64,000 nucleotides of DNA from Streptomyces sp. NBC_01717 (GTDB lineage: Bacteria; Actinomycetota; Actinomycetes; Streptomycetales; Streptomycetaceae). The stretch spans positions 7,693,001 through 7,757,000 of the forward strand of contig NZ_CP109178.1 in the NCBI RefSeq assembly GCF_036248255.1. The letters are read 5' to 3'. The stretch's first letter is position 1; each line of letters opens with the position of its first letter. This document shows, in pieces, positions 34,477-41,989 of this stretch. Under the pieces are notes generated by a model that was not told the DNA's origin, made no database searches, and saw only the letters and a program-made list of their open reading frames with translations. A program made the translations under genes and the position numbers.

Positions 34477-35142
34477 ATGACCGACGCATCGAAGAGGCCG
34501 GATGGCCCGAGGGCTGAAGAAGACTCGATTGTGCTGGATGCCAAGGGGCTGCGTGCCCTGGCACATCCGGTGCGCGTGCAGCTGGTGGAGCTGCTGCGGA
34601 AGTACGGCCCGTCGACGGCTACCCGCCTCGCCGAGCGGCTGGGCGTGAATTCCGGGACGGCTAGCTACCACCTGCGCCAGCTCGGCGCGGCCGGCTTCGT
34701 CGAGGAGGATGCCGAACGCGGCAACGCGCGAGAGCGCTGGTGGCGTTCGGTACATCAGACGACGGAGATCAACGACCGGGATCTGGCCGATCAAGAGCCC
34801 GAGGCCGCGCTGGCGTATCTGCAGTCCGTCGCCGCCACTTACACCCTTCGCACTCAGCAGACGCTGAACGAGCTGCAGACGATGCCCCGTGCGTGGCATG
34901 GCACCTTCGACATGAGCGACTGGGCCCTGCGGCTCACGCCCGAAGAAGCCGTCGCCCTGCGCCAGGAGTTGAGGGCCGTCATCGCCCGCTACCGGCGGGA
35001 TACGCCAGAGGCGGCGGCGAGTGCCCCCGAGGGAGCCGAGCGGGTCGCCGTGATCACGCAGGTCCTGCCCGAACTGGACGTGCCTGCCGCGTCGTCGCTC
35101 CCTACCGGCCCTCAGGAAGCGGAAGGAAGCCCGACGTCATGA
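34477..35142 (+). CDS. ArsR-type winged-helix regulator (transposon cargo)
   Basis: A 221-residue repressor-like protein. The winged helix is at about residues 22-95 (LRALAHPVRVQLVELLRKYGPSTATRLAERLGVNSGTASYHLRQLGAAGFVEE). The C-terminal half is a helical region with WHGTFDMSDWALRLTPEEAVALRQEL, similar to the HTH_20-type regulators found beside MFS transporters. No metal-binding Cys motif of ArsR/SmtB is present, so the inducer is more likely an organic compound. Its TGA overlaps the exporter ATG, so the two are translationally coupled. Confidence 0.88.
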   Translation: MTDASKRPDGPRAEEDSIVLDAKGLRALAHPVRVQLVELLRKYGPSTATRLAERLGVNSGTASYHLRQLGAAGFVEEDAERGNARERWWRSVHQTTEINDRDLADQEPEAALAYLQSVAATYTLRTQQTLNELQTMPRAWHGTFDMSDWALRLTPEEAVALRQELRAVIARYRRDTPEAAASAPEGAERVAVITQVLPELDVPAASSLPTGPQEAEGSPTS

Positions 35143-36476
35143 CCGACGACGCCTCGGAGGCCGGCGGCATACCCGGCAAGAGGTCCTTACGGCCGCTGGC
35201 CGGGGTACTGGCGGCCATGGCCGTGTCGCTCACCGGTACGCGGATCTCCGTCGTGGCACTGCCCTGGTTCGTCCTCGTCACGACCGGCAGCGCCACCCAG
35301 ACCGGACTGGTCGCCTTCTGTGAGATGACCCCCTACGTGCTGGTTAAGGCGTTCACCGGACCACTGGTGGACCGGATCGGCCCCCGGGCCGTTTCCTGGA
35401 CCACCGATCTGGCCAGCGCGACCGCCGCCGCCGCGGTTCCCCTGCTCCACGCCCTGCACCTGCTGTCCTTTCCGCTCCTGCTGGTTCTGGTCGCGCTGAT
35501 CGGCGCGGCCCGCGGCCCCGGCGACCTGGCCAAGGAGGTGATGGTCCCGGAAGCGGCCGAGCACGGCCGGGTGCCGCTGGAACGGGCCACCGGCCTGTCC
35601 GGCGTGACCGAACGGCTCGCCTCCACCATCGGCCTGGCGGTCGGCGGATCCCTGGTGGCGCTGCTCGGTCCTCTGACGGGACTTGCCGTCAACGCGGGCT
35701 GCTTCGCCCTCGGATCGGTGATCATCAAACTCACGCTGCCGCACGGCATGGGGCACCCAACCGTGGAAGCCCCGTCACAGGCCGACGAAACGGAACCGGG
35801 CTACTGGCGACGATTCGGCGAGGGCTTCACCTTCCTTCGCGGCGAGCCGTTGCTGCTCACCGTCATTGTCACGATCGGCATCACCAACCTGCTGAACGCG
35901 GCGATCACCACGGTGCTCATCCCCGTCTGGGCCAGAGAGTCCGGCAACGGGCCGGCCGCGATCGGTCTGATGGGCAGTGTGATGGGGGCCGCGGCGGTCG
36001 GCGGGAGCCTGATCGCCGCGGCGGTCGCGCACCGGCTGCGGCGGCGGATGGTGTTCTTCGCCGGGTTCCTGCTGGCCGGGGCACCGAGGTTCCTGATCCT
36101 CGCCTTCGATGCCCCGCTGGGGGCGGTACTGGCCGTCTTCGCGGTCAGCGGATTCGGTGCCGGCTTCATCAACCCCGTGCTGGGGGCCGTCCTCTTCGAG
36201 CGAGTGCCGCGCCGGATGCTGGGCCGGGTCAACGCCCTCGGTGACTCTCTGTCCTGGGCCGGTATCCCTCTCGGCGGCCTGCTCGCCGGGTCGGCGGTGG
36301 CCGCTGTCGGACTCGCGCCGGTGCTGCTCGTCTGCGGGGCCGCGTACTTCCTCACCACGAATCTGGCGGGACTGCGGCCGGAGTGGCGGGAGATGGACCG
36401 TACGCGTGGGCGGGGCGTCCGGAAGCCGCATTCCAAGGAAGACGCCTCACAAGGCAGTGCGAATGTAGCGACATGA
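35139..36476 (+). CDS. MFS transporter (transposon cargo exporter)
   Basis: A 445-residue protein with about twelve hydrophobic helices. The MFS A-motif-like loop is TGPLVDRIGPRAVSW between helices 2 and 3, and VAHRLRRRMVFF in the second half. It is the likely resistance determinant of the Tn3 element, under control of the overlapping upstream regulator. GGAAGGAAG precedes the ATG at 35139. It ends before a strong hairpin (36484-36521) shared with the converging transposase. Substrate unknown; drug efflux is inferred from the ArsR-MFS pairing. Confidence 0.88.
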   Translation: MTDDASEAGGIPGKRSLRPLAGVLAAMAVSLTGTRISVVALPWFVLVTTGSATQTGLVAFCEMTPYVLVKAFTGPLVDRIGPRAVSWTTDLASATAAAAVPLLHALHLLSFPLLLVLVALIGAARGPGDLAKEVMVPEAAEHGRVPLERATGLSGVTERLASTIGLAVGGSLVALLGPLTGLAVNAGCFALGSVIIKLTLPHGMGHPTVEAPSQADETEPGYWRRFGEGFTFLRGEPLLLTVIVTIGITNLLNAAITTVLIPVWARESGNGPAAIGLMGSVMGAAAVGGSLIAAAVAHRLRRRMVFFAGFLLAGAPRFLILAFDAPLGAVLAVFAVSGFGAGFINPVLGAVLFERVPRRMLGRVNALGDSLSWAGIPLGGLLAGSAVAAVGLAPVLLVCGAAYFLTTNLAGLRPEWREMDRTRGRGVRKPHSKEDASQGSANVAT

Positions 36477-36483
36477 CGTTTAC

Positions 36484-36521
36484 GGGAGGGAGGTGGACCA
36501 TCTGGTTTCCTTCTCCCTCCC
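36484..36521. terminator. Bidirectional terminator between exporter and transposase
   Basis: GGGAGGGAG at 36484-36492 pairs with CTCCCTCCC at 36513-36521 over a 20-base loop, just after the exporter stop and just after the transposase stop on the other strand. Confidence 0.7.
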
Positions 36522-36548
36522 ACCGCTCCTTCTGACCTCGCCCACGCT

Positions 36549-39500
36549 TCACGCACGCTCAGATGACTGCTGATCGGCGGCGTCCGTCGGAACTCGGGGG
36601 CCCGGAAGTTTGACCGCAGCAAGGTCGAGGCGGGTGTCCATGTCGAGGTTGACCTCCCCGTACGGACGCACGTGCGACCAGAACAGCGGGGTCAGGCCGC
36701 GCCGATCGGCGGGCGTGAGAAGCCCGGCCCACTCCGGTTCGCCGAGGATGTCCTGAAGCATCAGGGTGTTCACGTAGACCAGGGCCGATTGCAGAATCCG
36801 CAGGCACAGCACGAACATCTCCTGCTCGTCGCGCCGGTTCGAGGCGATCTCCCCGCCCTTGCCGTAGGCGATCACAGAGTTGGCGCCGTTGGAGGACTCC
36901 ATGACGTTCAGGCCCTCCTCGATCTCCCGCTGGAGGTCCCGTAGCCGCAGGTACCGGGCCACAAAGATGGTCTTCTGGGCACGGCCGACCTCCAGCATCG
37001 CCGCATAGGTGGGGTGGGAGGCGTTGCGGGTGAAGCGCCGCAGGATCGCCTCGGTGGACGCGGTGCGGGTACGGATCGCGGTGGCGTACTTGATCATCTG
37101 GTCGTACTGCTGGGCGATGAGTTCCCAGCGGATCGGGCGGGTCAGCGCCGGGGTCAGTTGCGGGTAGGCGTCCGGTTCGCCGGCCACCGGCCGGTACAGC
37201 TTCACCTTGTTGATCCGCTTGATCCTCGGCAGTAGGTCGAAGTTCAGCAGCCTCGTGATGCCAAACCCGATTTCCGACTGGCCGTGCGAGTCCGTGTAGT
37301 TCGCCTCGACGTCCATGGTGGTGCCGTGCCGCATGGCACCCTCGATCATCGCGGCGACCTCGGAGGCGGTGCAGTTGATCAGCTGGGAGTGGATGGCCAG
37401 GGACTTCTTCTCCACGTGCCAGTAGATGAGCACCCCGCGGCCGCCGTAGCGCGAGTGCCACTCGGTGAAGAGGTTCTGGTCGTAGGCGCGCACGTGGGTG
37501 GAGTCGGAGGCGACCGCGGTCGAGCCCTGGCCCCACAACTCGGTACTGCGGGCGGCGAAGGTGGCGTTCGCGATCTGGACGGCGATGGCACGAGCGGCCT
37601 CGGCGGACAGGTAGCGGCGGCGTACGTAGCGGAGTTCGTCCTCCGTGTGGCCGTGGCCGCCGGACGCCACGGCCTTGATCCCGGTGTTCGTGCCGTACGC
37701 GTAGATCACCAGCAGCAGGCGTTCAGCCAGCACCTCCGGCGAGAGGCTGCCGCCACCGGAGACGGAGGTGACCGCGTCCAGGCAGCCGGTCCGCAGCACC
37801 GCTTCCTTCAGCATGTCGACCAGCGGCACGATGCCCCAACGCCTCTGTACCTCGGCCTTGATCCTGCGCAGGTTGCGCGGCTCGGGCTGGGCCTCGGCCG
37901 CCGTTAGCCGGATCGCCCCGGACTTCCGCTCGGCGATGTCCAGCCAGGACAGCTTCGGCATCTGGTCGTTGAGCAGGGTCAGCTCGGCCGTCATCTGCCC
38001 GCGCAGCTCGTCGACGAACACCGCGGCGTCCAGCGGCTTGCGCAGCTCCCGGTAGTTCTCCGCCCGCCTCGCCTCGAAGTCCTGCGGCAGGTCCTCATCC
38101 GGGTTGCGCCACTTGTCGGCGCCGACGACCCATATCTCCTTGCACTTGAGCTGATCCCGCAGAGCCTGGAAGGCCACGACCTCGTAGACCATGCGCACCA
38201 CCCGGCGCCGACCCCGCTTGTCGGTGCGGTGCACGACCTCCGCCCAGTCCCCGCCCATCGCCTTGTGGACCGGCACCGTCTCACCCAGCGGGTAGTACGT
38301 CGTGTTCCCCGCGTTCGCGTACCGCGCCACCAACGCCAGGGCCTCGATCACCGGCCGGTGAGCATGGTTGGAGGAACGGAACTCCAGCACGTCCAGCAGC
38401 CTGATCAGCCCGCGCCGGTAGTGGTTGGTGTACGACGCCTTCAGCGTCGTCTGCACCGTGCGCCGGTAGACCGGCCCCCGGGTCTTGAACTCGTGCACCA
38501 GCTCCCGCAGCGTCGCCTCGCCCCCGGACACCGCCGGGAACACGACCTGGCGGACCGTCCCCTCCGGGGCGCCGAGCGACGCCTCGGCGAGCTTGAAGAG
38601 GATGTTCTCCTTGCCCGACACCTTCTTGAACGCGTTGATGAGCTGCTCGGTGACCTTCTTCTCCGCCCGCGCCCCGATCCGGTGCACCGTGGAGATCAGC
38701 AGCTCCACCAGCGTGTCGGTGATCTCCCGTTCCCGCTCGTGCAGCAAGGCGGCCAGCAAGGTCACCCGCAGCGGTACCGGGTGCGTCCGCAGGTGAGAAG
38801 GCGATTCCACTGCGGCTCGCGCCCGCCAGGCGGCTACGACCTTCGGCGCGACGTCGATGAACAGATCCGGTGGCAGGCCGATCGCCCGCACCGCCAGGAG
38901 CTTATCGATCTCGGTGAGCATCGTTTCCAGGCTCACGTTGCCCGGCGCTTCCTTGATCTTTGCCAGTATCGGCGGCGCGTCTTCGCCCTCCCCACCGCCA
39001 CCTGCGGGTCCGGCGTCGTCCTGGTCGGCGCCGGCCACCAGAGCCACGATCCGCTCGATGCTCTCCACGGTCAGCCGCGAGGAAACCAGGGCCGTCAGCG
39101 ACTCCTCGGCCGCCCGCAGGGCAGCCGCCACAATCCGGTCGCACCGGCCCGGCGTGGGCGGCTCGATGCTCTCCGTGCGGCAGCGCGCCAGCAGTTCCAC
39201 CCGGACCTGCTCGGGCCTCCGTTCCTTGTGCGCGACGTGCTCAGCCAGATACGCCGTCAGCTTCTCCGCGTCCGCGACGCTGCACTCACGGAAGCCGAGG
39301 TGCTCCCGGACCTGCGCACGGTGGTACTCGACCGTGCGGCCCGTCCAGTCGTAGGACTCCAGCTCCGAGGCAAGAACCTGCACCTGACGGGCGACGAACT
39401 CCACGGCCTCACCGGGCAGCTCTGTCCGGTTCCGGGGAAACCGGGCGTACTGCGTATAGAACTTCAGCAGCACGGCGAAGCCCAGTCGCGTCGCACCGCG

Positions 39501-39584
39501 CTTGCCGGACACGAGCACCTGCTCGTCCTTCAACAGCGTCCAGTGCTCGACGAGTTCATCCAGGTCCAACGGAGTACGGGCCAC
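36549..39584 (-). CDS. tnpA: Tn3-family DDE transposase
   Basis: About 1011 residues from the proposed GTG. The N-terminal DNA-binding part starts RTPLDLDELVEHWTLL; the catalytic region contains the first Asp in VASDSTHVRAYDQ, the second Asp in NYTDSHGQSE and the Glu near YGKGGEIASNRRDEQE, as in Tn3-family transposases. The frame is open to 39704, but that would place the start inside the 38-bp terminal repeat; GTGs at 39617 and 39584 are better, the latter coinciding with the family N-terminus. Length is normal for actinobacterial Tn3-type (Tn4556-like) enzymes. It appears intact, so the element may be active. Confidence 0.92.
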   Translation of the reverse strand: MARTPLDLDELVEHWTLLKDEQVLVSGKRGATRLGFAVLLKFYTQYARFPRNRTELPGEAVEFVARQVQVLASELESYDWTGRTVEYHRAQVREHLGFRECSVADAEKLTAYLAEHVAHKERRPEQVRVELLARCRTESIEPPTPGRCDRIVAAALRAAEESLTALVSSRLTVESIERIVALVAGADQDDAGPAGGGGEGEDAPPILAKIKEAPGNVSLETMLTEIDKLLAVRAIGLPPDLFIDVAPKVVAAWRARAAVESPSHLRTHPVPLRVTLLAALLHEREREITDTLVELLISTVHRIGARAEKKVTEQLINAFKKVSGKENILFKLAEASLGAPEGTVRQVVFPAVSGGEATLRELVHEFKTRGPVYRRTVQTTLKASYTNHYRRGLIRLLDVLEFRSSNHAHRPVIEALALVARYANAGNTTYYPLGETVPVHKAMGGDWAEVVHRTDKRGRRRVVRMVYEVVAFQALRDQLKCKEIWVVGADKWRNPDEDLPQDFEARRAENYRELRKPLDAAVFVDELRGQMTAELTLLNDQMPKLSWLDIAERKSGAIRLTAAEAQPEPRNLRRIKAEVQRRWGIVPLVDMLKEAVLRTGCLDAVTSVSGGGSLSPEVLAERLLLVIYAYGTNTGIKAVASGGHGHTEDELRYVRRRYLSAEAARAIAVQIANATFAARSTELWGQGSTAVASDSTHVRAYDQNLFTEWHSRYGGRGVLIYWHVEKKSLAIHSQLINCTASEVAAMIEGAMRHGTTMDVEANYTDSHGQSEIGFGITRLLNFDLLPRIKRINKVKLYRPVAGEPDAYPQLTPALTRPIRWELIAQQYDQMIKYATAIRTRTASTEAILRRFTRNASHPTYAAMLEVGRAQKTIFVARYLRLRDLQREIEEGLNVMESSNGANSVIAYGKGGEIASNRRDEQEMFVLCLRILQSALVYVNTLMLQDILGEPEWAGLLTPADRRGLTPLFWSHVRPYGEVNLDMDTRLDLAAVKLPGPRVPTDAADQQSSERA

Positions 39585-39669
39585 GATCGCCGATCGTCCT
39601 CGCAGAGCTTCACCCACCGCAGCCGTACGGCCCCACTCACCCACACGGGTGACGCCCGCAAGATCACTG

Positions 39670-39707
39670 CCGTTTGCGGCTGATGACAGCGTTCTTACCG
39701 GCACCCC
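39670..39707 (-). repeat. Tn3 right terminal inverted repeat (38 bp)
   Basis: Reads CCGTTTGCGG...CACCCC on the plus strand; complement of the left repeat with one difference. Confidence 0.92.
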
Positions 39708-39713
39708 AAGATC

Positions 39714-39798
39714 CCCGTGGGTTCAAGGAAACCGAAGGCCCTTCAGCCTGAACCCACGGGTCCACCGATCTGCTTCAGGCTGGTGGACCCGCGGGTTC
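39714..39798. repeat. Three-copy GAACCCACGG cluster, right inner end
   Basis: CCCGTGGGTTC at 39714-39724, GAACCCACGGG at 39750-39760 and CCCGCGGGTTC at 39788-39798, in mirror order to the left cluster. Confidence 0.75.
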
Positions 39799-40284
39799 GG
39801 TTGGAACACGAGGATGCTGTGCAAGCCGAAGAGCTTCGGCTGAGACATCGGCGTCGACCTGGGCGAGTGTTCCCTCGCCGTATTCGAGGAGGTCGTACTC
39901 GTCGTCCAGATTGGCGAGTCGCTCGGCCAGAGGCAGCTCGTGTCCGAAGCGCTGGTGGATCCGGAAGGCCAGCTCGCGAGGCGTCAGCTCGCCCGCCAGC
40001 ATCTGGGCGGCAAGTGCCCGTACGACGGCTTCCTGTCCGGCAACGCTGCCCACGGGGTGGAAGGTGAGACCCAGTTCGTCGAGTGCTGGGGGAAGGAGGT
40101 CGGAGACGTCGTAATCCGCCTCCGCGCGTGTGCACGCGGCCAGGGTCCGCAGGGCAGGACTGTCGAGGCCGGCAACGAGTGCATCACAGGCAGCAGTGAC
40201 GACGTCGGTTGCGCAGATCTCGCCCATGCTCCAGAGAACGGCGCGGTCCTGAAGCTCGCGGGCTGATGGTTCGGTCGACGGCAT
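39775..40284 (-). CDS. Unknown 169-aa protein, right copy (gene X paralogue)
   Basis: A 169-residue protein, about 80% identical to the product of the left copy, with the same blocks AVLWSMGEI, ATDVVTAACDALVAGLDSPAL and ELTPRELAFRIHQRFGHELPL. It keeps an uninterrupted frame although the integrase genes beside it are deleted, which suggests selection on the protein. Its start ATG is at 40284. It sits alone on the right side of the Tn3, oriented towards it. No recognised domain; a role in recombination control or in protection is a guess. Confidence 0.7.
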   Translation of the reverse strand: MPSTEPSARELQDRAVLWSMGEICATDVVTAACDALVAGLDSPALRTLAACTRAEADYDVSDLLPPALDELGLTFHPVGSVAGQEAVVRALAAQMLAGELTPRELAFRIHQRFGHELPLAERLANLDDEYDLLEYGEGTLAQVDADVSAEALRLAQHPRVPTEPAGPPA

Positions 40285-40327
40285 CTTCCCATGATCTCGT
40301 CAGTGGGTTGAGCAGGGCGAGTGGGTT

Positions 40328-40381
40328 TCACTGAGATGCCTGCTCGGCCTCGTGCAGGTTGCGTACGACCGCCAGCGCCAA
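40328..40381 (-). pseudogene. Deletion fusion of the right-hand integrase genes
   Basis: From the TTG (complement of 40379-40381) the frame reads LALAVVRNLHEAEQASQ and then stops. The first part equals the start of the left integrase, and the end (EQASQ) resembles the last residues of the left second integrase (EQAAEQQLR). About 2.9 kb, including most of both integrases and the HTH gene, is missing. Confidence 0.75.
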
Positions 40382-40553
40382 CCCGAGCCTCCTCACCTTC
40401 AGTCCGACCGCTGATCGGTCGGACGGAGTGAGAACGCTTCGAGAATTCCGAAGGTGCGTCACAAAGCTGCAGAACACCCGAGGGAGGAAGAACCCCCTGG
40501 CCACGGGCACAGGGACTCTGCGGGGCTCAGAGGAACTCACGGGATATCGCACA
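40354..40553 (-). repeat. Right outer arm of the composite (inverted relative to 29745-29947)
   Basis: Carries GAACTCACGGG at 40533-40543 (complement of the left outer word) and the conserved GTCCGACCG/CGGTCGGAC hairpin upstream of the integrase start. The matching ends at 40553. Confidence 0.8.
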
Positions 40554-40604
40554 CTCGGCGGAGGCAGCGGCAAGCACCTGGAGTCGAGGGGGCGTTCGGC
40601 CCCG

Positions 40605-41435
40605 CTACGGCCGCGCCGCCCGGTGGGACGGAAGCCGGCGGGTCGAGAAGTCCACCGCGTCGGTGAAGCGGAAGAGCCGTGCCGTCGCCGAGCCCACCGT
40701 GCCGGTGCGTACTGCCGCACCGTTGTCCGTGCGCTCGAACTCCGCTCCGAGCGCGGCGAAGTCGCTGTCGTCCAGCGCGACGTCCTCGTACTCCCACCAG
40801 TGACGCCTGCCTCCGGTGGTCACCACGCAGCGGTAGCTGCGGCGGGGCGGGTCGGGCACGCGGTACTCGCCGAGGTGGAACGCGCTGCAGGAATCGAACC
40901 CGGTGCCCAGCAGCAGCACTTGTGCCCGTACGTCATAGAGGCGGGCCAGCGGCGAGTCCTCGCCGAGGTGGCAGTCGGGGCGGTGGTGCGCGACGAGCTT
41001 CCCGGCGAGCGGGCCCAGTGCGGTGAACGACGTCTGGGGGTGGCCGCTGCGCGCGGCCCCCGGCGTCTGTCGTACCGCCTCCGAGAGGCGGCCCATCGAC
41101 GGTGCGGCCGACGTCGCCCGGTCGAAGGGCGGCATGCTCGCCCGTACAGCCTCTCGGGCCGGGGCGCTGAGGCCGCGCACCCGCTCGCGGTATTGCGGGG
41201 ACGTATCGGAGTTCTCCGGTGTGAACGACGGGACGACCAGGGTGCCGTCCGCGCCGATCGCGTCCCGCAGTGCGCGGATCACCGTCCGCACCCCGCCGCT
41301 CACCGCCCCCGTCGCGCGCATCGACGCATGCACCATGAGGACACCGCCCCGCGCAACACCGAGTTCGGCCAGCTCATCGCTCAGCCGGCTTCGGCGGTGG
41401 GGAACGGTCAGGACGGCGGACACACCGGTAACACT
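40605..41435 (-). CDS. Aminoglycoside N(3)-acetyltransferase family protein
   Basis: About 276 residues. The AAC(3)/FmhA-type family is recognised from VLMVHASMRATGAVSGG near the N-terminus, the TPENSDTSPQYRE region, and the GHPQTSFTALGPLA motif. The enzyme type uses acetyl-CoA to acetylate the 3-amino group of deoxystreptamine aminoglycosides. Streptomyces carry chromosomal members, some of which act on other amines. The GTG at 41435 (VSVTGVS...) with GGGAG 11 bases upstream was chosen. It lies just outside the mobile region and is probably resident, not cargo. Confidence 0.88.
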   Translation of the reverse strand, partial: SVTGVSAVLTVPHRRSRLSDELAELGVARGGVLMVHASMRATGAVSGGVRTVIRALRDAIGADGTLVVPSFTPENSDTSPQYRERVRGLSAPAREAVRASMPPFDRATSAAPSMGRLSEAVRQTPGAARSGHPQTSFTALGPLAGKLVAHHRPDCHLGEDSPLARLYDVRAQVLLLGTGFDSCSAFHLGEYRVPDPPRRSYRCVVTTGGRRHWWEYEDVALDDSDFAALGAEFERTDNGAAVRTGTVGSATARLFRFTDAVDFSTRRLPSHRAARP

Positions 41436-41508
41436 CACAGCGGGACATTCTCCCAGCCGTTCGGCATGTGTGACACCCCGCACATTCGGCCGAGAGGCGG
41501 CACCCCGC

Positions 41509-41931
41509 TCATCGGTCCAGAAGGGGGATCTCGATCGCCGGGCAGTGGTCCATCACCATGTCGAGTCCGGCCGCCCGTGTGCGTTCGTACGCAGCGTCGT
41601 CGATCACGCCGAGCTGGAACCAGACCGCCTTCGCGCCGACCGCGACCGCCTCGTCCGCGACGGCACCCGCCAGTTCGCTGTTGACGAAGACGTCCACGAC
41701 ATCGACCGGGAACGGAATGTCGGCCAGTGAGGCGTACCCCTCCTCGCCGTGGACCCGCTCCGCCTTGGGATGCACGGGGACGATGCGCTTGCCGAAGCGC
41801 TGGAGTACTGCGGCGACGCCGTAGGCGGTGCGCGACTCGTTGTTGGACAGTCCCACCACGGCCCAGGTGTCGCCCGTGTTCTGGAGAATCCTGCGGACCG
41901 TCTCTGCGTCTGTGCCCGTGTCTGCGTACAT
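41509..41931 (-). CDS. CoA-binding domain protein
   Basis: A 140-residue single-domain protein with a Rossmann-like CoA-binding fold (YccU-like). The motif TWAVVGLSNNESRTAYGVAAVL is at the N-terminus, GKRIVPVHPKAERVHGEEGYASLADIP in the middle, and AKAVWFQLGVIDDAAYERTRAAGLDMVMDHCPAIE near the end, including the family Cys-Pro. The ATG at 41931 fits the domain. It is divergent from the IMPACT-family gene with a 58-base gap. Precise role unknown. Confidence 0.85.
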   Translation of the reverse strand: MYADTGTDAETVRRILQNTGDTWAVVGLSNNESRTAYGVAAVLQRFGKRIVPVHPKAERVHGEEGYASLADIPFPVDVVDVFVNSELAGAVADEAVAVGAKAVWFQLGVIDDAAYERTRAAGLDMVMDHCPAIEIPLLDR

Positions 41932-41989
41932 GATTCGGTCAACGGACAGCGGTCGTGGGCCATTCCCGCCTTGCGCATAGGGTGGTCGG

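Larger units (their letters stand above)
33516..39707. mobile_element. Tn3-family transposon
   Basis: A 6192-bp element delimited by 38-bp terminal inverted repeats that begin GGGGTGCCGGTAAG and differ at one position. It contains a serine resolvase with a candidate res site, an ArsR-type regulator and MFS exporter as cargo, and a large DDE transposase. No 5-bp target duplication is seen: the flanks are ATCTC on the left and AAGAT on the right. Confidence 0.9.
39708..40284 (-). repeat. Right inner arm (gene X paralogue plus hairpin cluster)
   Basis: The inverted, diverged copy of 32939-33515. It begins at the base next to the Tn3 end and runs to the start of the gene X paralogue. Confidence 0.8.
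29745..40553. mobile_element. Composite mobile region: Tn3 transposon between two mirror-image recombinase modules
   Basis: The boundaries are the points where the left sequence and the reverse complement of the right sequence begin to match (TGTGCGAYATCCCGTGAG at each outer end). From the outside inwards both arms hold: the outer repeat, an integrase start, (left only) the rest of the integrase, HTH and second integrase, a 169-aa gene, an inverted-repeat cluster, and then the Tn3 end. The right arm is a deletion derivative. The arms differ by roughly one base in seven, so they are not a recent duplication. Host genes on both sides (ybaK-like, aac(3)-like) are intact. Confidence 0.8.

Noticed and set aside
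34477..35142. Arsenic or metal resistance role for the ArsR-type cargo regulator
   Set aside because: No cysteine metal-binding motif and no arsenate reductase or arsenite pump nearby; the partner is an MFS exporter.
39584..39704. The longer N-terminus of the transposase
   Set aside because: It would begin inside the 38-bp terminal repeat; later GTG codons fit the family start.
33511..39712. A 5-bp target duplication around the Tn3 element
   Set aside because: The five bases on the left (ATCTC) and on the right (AAGAT) differ in both orientations, so no duplication is claimed.
29745..40553. Integration into a tRNA gene (integrative conjugative element)
   Set aside because: No tRNA-like sequence is present at either boundary, and there are no conjugation or replication genes.
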